A DNA stretch of 64,000 nucleotides from BP-464 sp963825415. Its GTDB lineage: Bacteria; Actinomycetota; Thermoleophilia; Solirubrobacterales; Solirubrobacteraceae. Below, in pieces: positions 32,906 through 41,680 of the stretch. How positions within the stretch are numbered: position 1 is the first letter of the stretch; each line of letters starts with the position of its first letter. Location: the NCBI GenBank assembly GCA_963825415.1, contig CAWGTD010000003.1, positions 248,001 through 312,000 on the forward strand, given 5' to 3'. The notes under the pieces were generated by a model. That model was not told the origin of the DNA. It ran no database searches and saw only the letters and a program-made list of their open reading frames with translations. A program made the translations under genes and the position numbers.

Positions 32906-35392
32906 ATGGCCGGCGCCACCGAGATCTCGACCCTGCTCACAGCTGTTCCCGGCGGCCGCGGCGTCGCGGTGGCCGGGAGCCGAGAGTCCGTCTCCTACGA
33001 CGAGCTCCAAGCGCTCGCCAACCAGGTCGCGCACGCGATCCTCGGCCGGCTGGACGGCGAAGACGACCGGCCGGTCGTCGCGCTGCTGCTCGGTCACGAC
33101 CTCGACGCAATTGCCGGCGCGCTCGGTGCGGTCATGGCCGGCGGGAGTTACGTCGCGCTGCGACCGAGCGATCCGCTCGAGCGCTCGGCGTTCGTGCTGG
33201 GCGACTGCAGCGCGCGGGTGCTGCTAACCGAAGCGATGCACGCAGGGACGGCGCGCGAAATCGCTCGGCGCTGCCGCCGACCGCCGACGATCGTCGACAT
33301 CGCCGCGGCAGCGGCGGAGCCTACGAGCGCGCCGCCCGCTAGGGCGCCCGACCCCGGGGACCCGGCACTGCACGTCTACACCTCGGGATCGACCGGCCGG
33401 CCGAAGGGCGTCTGGCACGACCATGCGTCGATCGCCACCGGCGCGGCCGCCTACGCAAAGCTGATCGACGCTGGGCCGTCTCACCGCCTCTCACTGCTGC
33501 ACAGCCTTGCCGCCATGGCCAGCGCGACGACGCTCTGGGGTGGCCTGTTGCACGGGGCGACGATCGTCCCGCGCGACCCGAGCGTGGCCTCGCGCCAGCG
33601 CCTGTTCGACTGGATCGCCGGCGCGGGAGTGACCGGCTTGCACCTCGTCCCGACGCTTTTCCGTCGCCTCGCCGAGGGCGGCGGCGCCGACGCCTTGGCC
33701 GGCCTGCAGTTCGTCCGCCTCGGCGGCGAGACGATCACGAGCGCCGACTGGGAGCTGTGGCGCCAGACGTGCGACCCCTCGTCCCGGCTGCACGTCGGCT
33801 ACGCCTGCACCGAGGCCGGCCTGGTCCGCCATCAGGCCTACGACCGCACCACGCCCCAACCCGAGCCGATCCTCCCGCTCGGCGACCCGGTGGGCGCCAA
33901 GGAGGTGCTGCTCGTCGGCGAGGACGGCGCGCCCGTGGCACCGGGCGAGACGGGCCGGATCGTGATCCGCGGGCCGCACCTTTTCGGCGGCTACCACGGC
34001 TCCACGGGTGAGACCGCCACGGCGCGCAGTGTCGACGCCGAGGGCCGGACCGTCTTCGTCAGCGGCGACCTCGGCCGGTTCGATGAGCACGGCCGCCTCT
34101 TCCACGCCGGCCGCGTCGACGGGCAGCTGAAGATCGACGGCCACCGGGTCGAGCCGGGCGAGGTCGAGCACGCCCTGCGCGCACTGCCCTGGGTGCGCGA
34201 CGCCGCCGTCGTCGGCCGGCCGGTCGCCGGCGCTGGCGCCCGCTTGGCGGCCTACGTGGTCGGCGATCCCTCCCAGCACGACCTGCGCACCGTCCGGGCA
34301 CACCTGCGCGCCCGGATTCCGGCCTACATGGTCCCCGCCACGGTCGAGCCGCTCGACGGGTTTCCGCGCCTGCCCGACGGCAAGGTCGATCGCCGCGCCC
34401 TGGCGGCACGCACGCCCGCGCCTGCGCATCGGTCCGCCCCGCCGCCGCGAAGCGATCTCGAGTCGGTGCTTCTGGAGATCTGGCGCCGCGTGCTCGACGC
34501 TCCCTGGGCGGCGACCGACTCCGACTTCTTCCTGGACCTCGGCGGGGACTCGCTCGACGTGGTCCAGCTCCTTCACGAGGTGGCCGAGGTTCTCGGCCAG
34601 GAGCTGCCCCTCGACGCGCTGGTCAGCGCGCCCACCGTCGTGGAGCTGGCCGAGCGGCTCGCGCGAGAGGGCTGGAGCCCGCCGGACGACGACGCGCTCG
34701 TCGTTCACCCCGAGGGCGCGCGCCTTCCACTCTTTGCGATCCCCGGGCTGTTCGGCTCCGCACTGCGCCTGCTGCTCCTGGGCAACGCCCTCGGCAGCGA
34801 GCAGCCGTTCTACGGGCTCCAGCCGCCCGGCATGGACTGGGCGTCGGCAGGCTGCGAGACGGTCGAGGAGATGGCCGCGCACCATCTCGGGACCGTCAAG
34901 CGGGTGCAACCCCAGGGCCCGTACCAGCTGCTCGGCACGAGCTTCGGCGGAGTCATGGCGTTCGAGATCGCCCGGCAGCTCGAGCAGGCCGGCGACAGCG
35001 TCCTCCTGCTGGCGATGGTGGACACCGCGCCGCCCGATAGCGCGCGGGGCAATCGGGTCGACCCCGCGCCCTCGGTCGAGAGCGCCGGGCGGGCCGGGTT
35101 CGACGCATGGCTTGTCGCTCAGAGCACGCGCGTGGCCGCGCAGCAGACCGAGGCCAGCAAGCGGTACCGGCCGACGACCCCGATCGCCGGCAGGATCGTC
35201 TACCTGCGCTGCGATCAGCCGCCGATCGCACCGGAGCGGGATCGCCGCCCCCTGTGGCGCGAGTTCGCGGCAGGCGGCGTCGACGTCGTCGCGATCCCCG
35301 GCTGGCACTCTCAGATCCATTGCGAGCCTCAGCTGTCCGCCATCGCCTCCGCCCTGCAGGAGCGCCTGGCGAGCGAGACCCCGGTGCGATGA
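32906..35392 (+). CDS. Stand-alone A-T-TE synthetase (NRPS-like)
   Basis: This 828-residue three-domain synthetase is in one frame. The adenylation domain (about 1-510) has A3 TSGSTGRPKGV, A5 region LHVGYACTEAG, A7 FVSGDLGRF, A8 GRVDGQLKIDGHRVEPGEVE and the A10 Lys in LPDGKVDRRAL. The carrier domain has the phosphopantetheine Ser549 in DLGGDSLDVV. The thioesterase has Ser679 (LLGTSFGGVMAF), an acid in VDTAPPD and His801 (IPGWHSQIH). No condensation domain is present. At the A4 position where amino-acid-activating domains carry Asp235, Met204 is found (SLAAMASATTLW), so the substrate may lack an alpha-amino group. ATG 32906 is the first gene of the operon; its stop overlaps the next start (ATGA). 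Confidence 0.9.
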   Translation: MAGATEISTLLTAVPGGRGVAVAGSRESVSYDELQALANQVAHAILGRLDGEDDRPVVALLLGHDLDAIAGALGAVMAGGSYVALRPSDPLERSAFVLGDCSARVLLTEAMHAGTAREIARRCRRPPTIVDIAAAAAEPTSAPPARAPDPGDPALHVYTSGSTGRPKGVWHDHASIATGAAAYAKLIDAGPSHRLSLLHSLAAMASATTLWGGLLHGATIVPRDPSVASRQRLFDWIAGAGVTGLHLVPTLFRRLAEGGGADALAGLQFVRLGGETITSADWELWRQTCDPSSRLHVGYACTEAGLVRHQAYDRTTPQPEPILPLGDPVGAKEVLLVGEDGAPVAPGETGRIVIRGPHLFGGYHGSTGETATARSVDAEGRTVFVSGDLGRFDEHGRLFHAGRVDGQLKIDGHRVEPGEVEHALRALPWVRDAAVVGRPVAGAGARLAAYVVGDPSQHDLRTVRAHLRARIPAYMVPATVEPLDGFPRLPDGKVDRRALAARTPAPAHRSAPPPRSDLESVLLEIWRRVLDAPWAATDSDFFLDLGGDSLDVVQLLHEVAEVLGQELPLDALVSAPTVVELAERLAREGWSPPDDDALVVHPEGARLPLFAIPGLFGSALRLLLLGNALGSEQPFYGLQPPGMDWASAGCETVEEMAAHHLGTVKRVQPQGPYQLLGTSFGGVMAFEIARQLEQAGDSVLLLAMVDTAPPDSARGNRVDPAPSVESAGRAGFDAWLVAQSTRVAAQQTEASKRYRPTTPIAGRIVYLRCDQPPIAPERDRRPLWREFAAGGVDVVAIPGWHSQIHCEPQLSAIASALQERLASETPVR

Positions 35393-37330
35393 CGGAGGCC
35401 CTGCTGCTGGTCGACCTCCAGCATGACTTCCTGGCCTCGCCCGGCCTCGAGCCCCCGCCGGGCAGCGTTGTGGCCGGCGCCGCAGCGCTGCTGGAAGGCT
35501 GGCGAACACGGGGCGCGCCCGTCGTCCACGTGTGGACAACGGTCTCGCGCAGCGACGACCGGCGTATGCCGCACTGGCGGGAGGCCGGCGCGTGGCGCTG
35601 CGAGGAGGGCACGCCGGGGCACGCCACGCCGCCGCCACTGCAACCCCGTGACGGCGAGCCGGTCGTGCACAAGACCGACTACGACGCATTCGACGGCACG
35701 CCGCTCGAAGAGACACTGCGGGCGCTGGACGCAGACGCCGTCGTGCTCGCCGGGACCCATCTGCACGCCTGCATACGGTCGACTGCGCTGGGCGCCTACC
35801 GCCGGCGCTTCGGCGTGGTGCTCGCCGAGGATGCGATCAGCAGCGACGACCCGCTGCACGCCGCCGCCGCGCGGGCGTGGCTCGAGCCGCGTGGCATCGC
35901 ATTTCGCAGCGTCGGCGAGCTGCTTGCGCCCGAGTCCCAGGAGCACGCGGGCTGGATCGTCCACGAGCGGCCGGCGCGCACCGGCACGGTCGCGTGGCGC
36001 ATCGAAGCGGGCGGTCCACGCGACGTCGAGCGGGCGGCCGCCGCGGCCGCCGCCGCCGCGCCCGATTGGGCAGACGCCGGCGGCGAGGCGCGGACCGCGG
36101 TGCTCGCCCGCCTCGCCGAGCTCATCGGGCAGCAGGCCGAGCCACTTGTGGATGCGGTGGTGGCGGACGTCGGCAAGCCGATCACCCAGGCGCGCGAAGA
36201 GGTCGCGCGCGCGATCGCGCTGCTGCACGCCGTCTGTGCGCGTGGCGACGACAGCGCGTCCGTCGCCTGCGAGCCCGAGACCGTCGCCCAGGACCGGCCG
36301 CTGGGCGCCATCGCGCTGGTCACGCCGTGGAACAACCCGCTGGCGATCCCGGTGGGGAAGATCGCGCCCGCGCTCGTCTACGGCAACACCCTGGCCTGGA
36401 AGCCCGCACCCGCCGGAACACGTGTGGCCGTCGAGCTGACCCGACTGCTGCGCGCCGCGGGCGCGCCCGCCGGCGTCGTCTCGATGGTCGCCGGCGACGC
36501 TCGCACCGCCCGCCTGCTGATGGAGCACCCGGCGATCGAAGCCGTCTCGCTCACCGGCGGTGCGGCGGCCGGCTGGGCCGCCCGAGCGATCTGCGGGCGC
36601 CGCGGCGTGCCGCTCCAGGCCGAGCTCGGCGGCAACAACCCCGCGCTGGTCGCTGCCGACGCCGACCTCGACGCCGCCGCAGCGGCGATCGCCGAGGGCG
36701 CGTTCGGCTTTGCCGGCCAGCGCTGCACCGCCAACCGCCGCGCCATCGTCGAGCGCGCCGCGCTCGACGATTTCCTCGCCCGCCTCATCGATGCCACGAG
36801 CCGGATCGCGTGGGGCAGGCCAGAGGACCCCGCCACGGTCGCCGGCCCGCTGATCTCCACAGCCGCCCGCCGGCGCGTCGAGGGGGCGATCGCCCGCGCC
36901 GTCGACGCCGGCGCGAACCTGCTGACGCCGCCCCTCGAGGCCTGGCCCGGCGCGGCGGCGCTGCGCGCCGAGGGCGCCTACCTGCCCCCGACCGTCCTCA
37001 GCAGCGACGACCCGACCGCCGAGATCGTCCAGGAGGAGACCTTCGGCCCGGTGCTGGTGGTCCAGCCCGCGCAGGATTGGACCGAGGCGATCCGGCTCGC
37101 CAACGGCGTGCGCCAAGGCCTCGCAGCCGCGGCCTTCACGGGCTCCGCGGACGCCGAGGCGCGCGTTCCTGCGCCACGTCCGCGCGGGCGTCCTCAAGCT
37201 CGGCACCAGCACCGCGGGCGCCGGCGTCGAGGCGCCGTTCGGTGGCTGGAAGCACTCCGGTGTCGGGCCACCCGAGCACGGCGCCGCCAACCGCGCCTTC
37301 TACACGCGCCCGCGCGCGGTGTACGGATGA
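35389..37330 (+). CDS. Isochorismatase-like hydrolase fused to aldehyde dehydrogenase
   Basis: This fusion of about 647 residues joins two enzymes in one frame. Residues 1-185 form a cysteine hydrolase of the isochorismatase superfamily with Asp9 (LLLVDLQHDF), Lys95 (VVHKTDYDAF) and Cys128 (THLHACIRSTA). Residues 200-647 form an NAD(P)-dependent aldehyde dehydrogenase, ALVTPWNNPLAIPVGKIAPA, Glu412 (QAELGGNNPAL) and Cys446 (FAGQRCTANRR), at the canonical 34-residue spacing. One frame change near 37165 affects only the last 55 residues, where GVEAPFGGWKHSGVG is typical. The usual ALDH N-terminal 40 residues are shortened, so the fusion point is tight. ATG 35389 and the next start 37327 both overlap the neighbouring stops. 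Confidence 0.85.
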
Positions 37331-38403
37331 CCGGCGAGCGTTGGTTGCCGGCCGTGGTCGGCAACAACCACAGCGCGGTGGAGCCCGATCCGATCCTCGT
37401 CGGCGTCCTGCCCGGCGAGGGAGCCGCCCCGGACCTGGTCATGGCGGCGCTGCGGGTGCTCGACGCCGTAGCGACCGCGCACAGATTGGCCGTCGAGGTC
37501 GTGCACGGGCCACCCGCCGATCGCAGCGGGATGAGCGCCGAGGTCGACGCGTTCCTGCGCGACGTCTTCGCGCGCGGCGGAGCCGTACTCGCCGGCGCCA
37601 TCGGCGGCCGCTTCGTCTACGACGTGCGCCGGGACCTCGATCTCTTCTGCAAGCTCGTCCCCGTCCACCCGTGGGAAGCGCTGCTCGACGCCTCGCCGTT
37701 CCGGCCCGACCACCTGCGGGGTGTCGACCTCGTCGTCGTGCGCGAGAACGCCTCCGGGCTCTACCAGGGTCACGGGCGGCGCGAGGCCGATCGCGCCGAG
37801 CACACCTTCGGCTACTCGCTCGAGGAGGTCGAGCGCATCGTCGCCGTCGCGGCGCGGCTCGCGGACAGCCGCCGTCGTCGGCTGACCGTGGTCGTCAAGG
37901 ACGGCGGGTTGCCCGAGCTGAGTGGGCTGTGGCGCGACGGCGCCGAAGCCGCGTGTTCGCCGCTGAAGATCGTCCCGTCCTTCGTCGATGTCGACCTGTG
38001 CGCCTACCAGCTCCTGCGCGACCCGGCCGCTCTCGACGTCGTCGTCGCCCCCAACCTCTTCGGAGACATCCTCGCCGACCTCTCCGCGCTGCTGCTCGGT
38101 GGCCGCGGCGTGTCCTACTCGGGGAACTTCGCCGCCTCCGGCGCGGCGATCTATCAGACCAACCACGGCGCCGCGTTCGACCTGGCCGGCGCCGGCGCCG
38201 CCAACCCCGTCGGACAGATCTGCGCGCTGGCGATGCTGCTACGCGAGAGCGCGGGCCGGCCGGCGGCGGCCGACGCGATCCTCGCGGCGGTCGACCGCGT
38301 CTGGCAGGGCGGCTGGCGCACGCGCGACGTCGCGTGCCCCGAGCACCGCGTCGTGGGCACCGTCGAGTTCACCGATCTTGTCGTCGAGGCGATCGGCGGC
38401 TAG
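37327..38403 (+). CDS. Divergent isopropylmalate/isocitrate-type dehydrogenase
   Basis: This 358-residue member of the beta-hydroxyacid oxidative decarboxylase family has the substrate loop VVRENASGLYQGHGRRE, the catalytic-type Tyr in FGYSLEEVERI, metal Asp residues in VDVDLCAYQLL and PNLFGDILADLSALLLGG, and the NAD-binding segment TNHGAAFDLAGAGAANPVGQ. The usual D-K-x-N segment reads VVVKDGGLPELSGLWRDG, so the catalytic Lys seems displaced. The EP of EPxHG is replaced by QT. The substrate could be a 2-hydroxy-3-carboxy acid other than isopropylmalate or isocitrate. Start ATG 37327 overlaps the fusion-gene stop. Its last codons lie in a 40-bp repeat. Confidence 0.8.
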   Translation: MTGERWLPAVVGNNHSAVEPDPILVGVLPGEGAAPDLVMAALRVLDAVATAHRLAVEVVHGPPADRSGMSAEVDAFLRDVFARGGAVLAGAIGGRFVYDVRRDLDLFCKLVPVHPWEALLDASPFRPDHLRGVDLVVVRENASGLYQGHGRREADRAEHTFGYSLEEVERIVAVAARLADSRRRRLTVVVKDGGLPELSGLWRDGAEAACSPLKIVPSFVDVDLCAYQLLRDPAALDVVVAPNLFGDILADLSALLLGGRGVSYSGNFAASGAAIYQTNHGAAFDLAGAGAANPVGQICALAMLLRESAGRPAAADAILAAVDRVWQGGWRTRDVACPEHRVVGTVEFTDLVVEAIGG

Positions 38404-38412
38404 GTTCGCCGG
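38373..38412 (+). repeat. 40-bp direct repeat, copy 1
   Basis: This copy covers the last 10 codons and stop of the dehydrogenase and the spacer before the first dioxygenase. It is identical to 39407-39446, which precedes the second dioxygenase. The period is 1,034 bp. It marks the boundary of a tandem duplication. Confidence 0.95.
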
Positions 38413-38415
38413 CCG

Positions 38416-39405
38416 ATGGCCGCAGCGCTCGTCGACCGCTTCCTGCGGGCCACCGACCGTCCCCGCTCCGCCGTGGAGTCCGAGGACATGGAGTGGTTCG
38501 GCATCCGCAACCTCATGCTCGCGGCCAAGGCGTACAACCTGCTGACCGACGGGGGTGTCTACGTCCGTCGCCGCCGGCTGTACCGCCGCCGGATGGCCGA
38601 CCTGCTCGCGGAGGAGGAACCGGCCGCGCGCGAGCCGGTGACGATGCGCGACGGCTGGGCGATCGACGACTCGCTGAGCAACCCGGACATCCCGTGGGCC
38701 AAGGCCGATGCCGAGGCGCTCATCGCCGAACGCGGCATGCGCGGAGGGGGCATCCACGCCCAGCGGGCGTTCATCCGCGACCTTCTGCGGCCGGGCGACC
38801 TGGAGCGCTTCTCCTCGCTGCTGGACTTCGCCCTCTCGTCCGACGTCCTGGCGACGGTCGCCGCGTACATGCGCCAGGTCCCCGTGCTGTCGAACACCGT
38901 TCCGCCGGGAATCCGGCTGACCGAGTCCTCGATCGACGGCCAGATCGACGACACCTACCGCACAAGCCAGCTCTACCACCTCGACTTCCACGACTTCAGG
39001 GCCGTCTACGTCATCCTGTTGCTGCGCGACGCGACGCCAGAGAGCGGCCCGTTCACCTTCCTGCCGGCGTCGGCGTCGGAGCGCGTCGCGAAGGCGCTGC
39101 GCTACCGGCGACGCAAGGTCCCCTACCACCTGACCGACGAGCAGGTCTACTCGGTGATCGACCCGTCCGAGGCCCGCCCGTTCATTGCGCCGGCCGGGTC
39201 GATCCTCTACATCGACTCCAACCGCTGCATGCACTTCGGCAGTCGCGACGCGTACACGACGCGCTACCAGCTGATGTGCTCGTACGTCAGCCCGTGCCGC
39301 ACGGACTTCACCGAGCGCCGGCACCGGCCGCGGCCCTACCCGATCGGATCCGGCGACACCACGCTGCGCCGCCTGCTGCTCGACAAAGCGCACCGGCCCG
39401 CCTGA
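38416..39405 (+). CDS. PhyH-type Fe(II)/2-oxoglutarate dioxygenase, copy 1
   Basis: This 329-residue protein has a helical N-terminus (FGIRNLMLAAKAYNLLTDGG) and a double-stranded beta helix like phytanoyl-CoA dioxygenases. The iron triad fits His188 and Asp190 (QLYHLDFHDFRAVY) and His273 (SNRCMHFGSRD). VILLLRDATPESGPFTFLPA is the typical strand after HxD, and RYQLMCSYVSPC the last strand, where the Arg may bind 2-oxoglutarate. It would hydroxylate or otherwise oxidise a small acid or carrier-bound intermediate; the substrate is unknown. It starts 13 nt after the dehydrogenase stop and is followed by its own paralogue. Confidence 0.82.
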   Translation: MAAALVDRFLRATDRPRSAVESEDMEWFGIRNLMLAAKAYNLLTDGGVYVRRRRLYRRRMADLLAEEEPAAREPVTMRDGWAIDDSLSNPDIPWAKADAEALIAERGMRGGGIHAQRAFIRDLLRPGDLERFSSLLDFALSSDVLATVAAYMRQVPVLSNTVPPGIRLTESSIDGQIDDTYRTSQLYHLDFHDFRAVYVILLLRDATPESGPFTFLPASASERVAKALRYRRRKVPYHLTDEQVYSVIDPSEARPFIAPAGSILYIDSNRCMHFGSRDAYTTRYQLMCSYVSPCRTDFTERRHRPRPYPIGSGDTTLRRLLLDKAHRPA

Positions 39406-39406
39406 G

Positions 39407-39446
39407 CGATCTTGTCGTCGAGGCGATCGGCGGCTAGGTTCGCCGG
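39407..39446 (+). repeat. 40-bp direct repeat, copy 2
   Basis: This is an exact copy of 38373-38412. It contains the last codons of the upstream dehydrogenase gene although no such gene precedes it here. It lies between the stop of dioxygenase copy 1 and the start of copy 2 and supplies the same 5' spacer. It proves the second dioxygenase arose by tandem duplication that began inside the dehydrogenase. Confidence 0.95.
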
Positions 39447-39448
39447 GG

Positions 39449-40435
39449 ATGGCCACCCTCGTCGAACGCTTTCTCGACGCCACCGACTTGCCGGGCACCA
39501 GCGCGGACGACGAGGACCTGGAGCGGTTCGGCATCCGCAACCTCATGCTCACGGCCAAGACGTACAACCTGCTGACCGACGGCGCCACCTACGCGCGTCG
39601 CCGCCGGCTGTACCGCCGCCGGATGGCCGAACTGCTCGCCGCAGAGGAAGCGCCCGCGCGCGAGCCGGTGACGATGCGCGACGGCTGGGCGATCGACGAC
39701 TCGCTGAGCAACCCGGACATCGCGTGGGTGCTCTCCGAGGCCGAGGCGATCATCGGCGAGCGGGGGATGAGGGGCACCCCCATCCGTACGGAGCGGGCGT
39801 TCATCCGCAACCTTCTGCGGCCGGACGACCTGGCGCGCTTCCCATCGCTCCTGGACTTCGCTCTATCGAACGAGGTTCTGGCGACGGTCACCGAGTACAT
39901 GCGCCAGGTCCCGGTGCTGTCGAACACGATTCCGCCCGGAATCCGGCTGGCCGAGTCCTCGATCGACGGCCAGATCGACGACACCTACCGCACGAGCCAG
40001 CTCTACCACCTCGATCGCCACGACTTCCGAGCCGTCTACGCCATCCTCCTGCTGCGCGACAGCACCCCGGACAGCGGACCGTTCACCTTCCTGCCGGCGT
40101 CGGCATCCGCGCGGGTGGTGAAGGCCCTCGGCTACCGTCGGCGGAAGGTCCCGTACCGTCTGACCGACGAGCAGGTCCACTCGGTCGTCGACCCGTCCGA
40201 GGCCCGCCCCTTCGTCGGCCCAGCTGGGTCGATTCTCTACATCGACTCGAATCGCTGCATGCACTACGGGAGTCGCGACGCGCACACGCCGCGCTACCAG
40301 CTGATGTGCGCGTACGTCAGCCCATGCCGCACGGACTACACCGAGCACCGGCGCGAGCCCCATGCGTACCCGATCAGATCGGGCGACACGACACTGCGCC
40401 GCCTGCTGCTCGACAAGGCGCACCGGCCCGGCTGA
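39449..40435 (+). CDS. PhyH-type Fe(II)/2-oxoglutarate dioxygenase, copy 2
   Basis: This 328-residue paralogue of the preceding gene is similar over its whole length, with long identical stretches such as EPVTMRDGWAIDDSLSNPDI. The iron triad is retained: His187 and Asp189 (YHLDRHDFRAVYAI) and His272 (CMHYGSRDAH). Differences cluster in the helical N-terminus and in loops (PGTSADDEDLERFG against RSAVESEDMEWFG). Both copies appear intact, so they may act on successive intermediates or have diverged in substrate. It is the last gene of the operon; a gap of 54 nt separates it from the convergent protease gene. Confidence 0.82.
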   Translation: MATLVERFLDATDLPGTSADDEDLERFGIRNLMLTAKTYNLLTDGATYARRRRLYRRRMAELLAAEEAPAREPVTMRDGWAIDDSLSNPDIAWVLSEAEAIIGERGMRGTPIRTERAFIRNLLRPDDLARFPSLLDFALSNEVLATVTEYMRQVPVLSNTIPPGIRLAESSIDGQIDDTYRTSQLYHLDRHDFRAVYAILLLRDSTPDSGPFTFLPASASARVVKALGYRRRKVPYRLTDEQVHSVVDPSEARPFVGPAGSILYIDSNRCMHYGSRDAHTPRYQLMCAYVSPCRTDYTEHRREPHAYPIRSGDTTLRRLLLDKAHRPG

Positions 40436-40489
40436 GCAAGAGCACAGCGCCGAGCGTCCAGCCCGGCGCCGTGCCCGTGCTCGGATGGG

Positions 40490-41581
40490 TTACGGCAGGA
40501 TCGGCAGCGGCGCCGGGTACGGCAGGATCTGGCCGTTGGCCAGGGTCCCGCCCACCAGGGTCGCGCGCGTGCCCGCCATCAGGCCGACGCCGCTGGCCAG
40601 CGACGCGTCGACGTAGATGTGCGTGTTGATGCCCGCCGCCTCACGGTTGTTGCCGATCGCGTCGCCGGTGAGCGTGTTCGAGCCCGAGCCCGAGTCACCC
40701 GGCGTGATCGCTCCAAAGAACGTGAAGTAGTTGCTGCGCCACGTGATCGCTGTGCCCGAGCGCGGCGTTCCACCTGCTCCGATCCCGGCGCCGTGGCCGT
40801 AGTGGACGACCTGCTGGACCAGCGTCGGGTTCGGGTTGGTGGAGACCTCGCCCTTCGACAGATCCGCGCTGACGACCTCGCCGGTCGCCGTGTACGTGCC
40901 GATCGGGCCGCCCCAGAAGGCCATCGTCGGCGTGACGAGGCTCTGGTAGGCCGGATCGACCGAGATCAGGGCCCAGTCCTTGCCGATGCCGGCATCGCCG
41001 GTGCTGGCGGAGTACCGCCCGAAGTCGAGCAGCACCGGAACCGTGGTGCCGAAGCTCGAGTGGTTGCCCACCACACCGATGACGGTGCCGAGGTCGCCGC
41101 TGTTGCCGCAGTGGCCGGCGGTGCTGATCGAGTACGAGCCCGGAGAGCCGTAGACGTGGGCCATGCTGCACCAGCCGACGGTGTCGTCGGTCACGGTCAG
41201 CAGCAATGCGCCGGGGCGGATGCCGAAGAAGCCGGCGCCCGCAAAGGTCGCGACAGCCGGGTCCGCGGCCATCGGCACCATGCGACCGTTCGGATAGACC
41301 TTCGTCGGGACCGGGAAGCGATGCCCGACCAGGAAGCGCTTGGGCGGAAGGCCCATCAGCTTCAGGTCACGGTCGTTGAGAGTCATCTTCATCGGCGCCC
41401 ACGAATGCATCTTGTGCGTGGACAGGATCTGATTGACCCAGTTCTTGCGCAGCTGCTGCGTCTGATCGGCCGAGAGCCTGAACTCCGACAGGCGCACGAC
41501 GCGCGCCTGAGCCGAGGTGGACACGGCCATTACCAAGATCACGCAGCTGAGCGCCGCGATGACGACACGTCGTACTCCCAT
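40490..41581 (-). CDS. Secreted trypsin-like serine protease
   Basis: ATG 41581 has a GGAGG site 10 nt upstream and begins MGVRRVVIAALSCVILVMAV, a signal peptide. About 363 residues follow. The catalytic residues are His in YSISTAGHCGNSGD, Asp in IGKDWALISVDPAYQ and Ser in ITPGDSGSGSNTLTG. The 95-residue segment before the first strand is a likely propeptide (SADQTQQLRKNWVNQILSTH). The substrate pocket is not readable. Close to this gene are tRNA-Ser(GCT) and the end of the dioxygenase operon; no co-transcribed neighbour. Confidence 0.85.
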   Translation of the reverse strand: MGVRRVVIAALSCVILVMAVSTSAQARVVRLSEFRLSADQTQQLRKNWVNQILSTHKMHSWAPMKMTLNDRDLKLMGLPPKRFLVGHRFPVPTKVYPNGRMVPMAADPAVATFAGAGFFGIRPGALLLTVTDDTVGWCSMAHVYGSPGSYSISTAGHCGNSGDLGTVIGVVGNHSSFGTTVPVLLDFGRYSASTGDAGIGKDWALISVDPAYQSLVTPTMAFWGGPIGTYTATGEVVSADLSKGEVSTNPNPTLVQQVVHYGHGAGIGAGGTPRSGTAITWRSNYFTFFGAITPGDSGSGSNTLTGDAIGNNREAAGINTHIYVDASLASGVGLMAGTRATLVGGTLANGQILPYPAPLPILP

Positions 41582-41680
41582 TCCAGCTGACCTCCCGCTT
41601 GTAGACCCCAAAACCCCGCGCGCGAACGCGCTTGAGGGCCTGCTGCCCCGAAAATCGGTAGATCAAACCGGCGGGTGAAA

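Noticed and set aside
35877..39437. 1,186-codon plus-strand open frame over the dehydrogenase and dioxygenase genes
   Set aside because: Arg/Ala/Gly-rich composition with no motif. It is a shadow of the fusion, dehydrogenase and dioxygenase genes in another frame.
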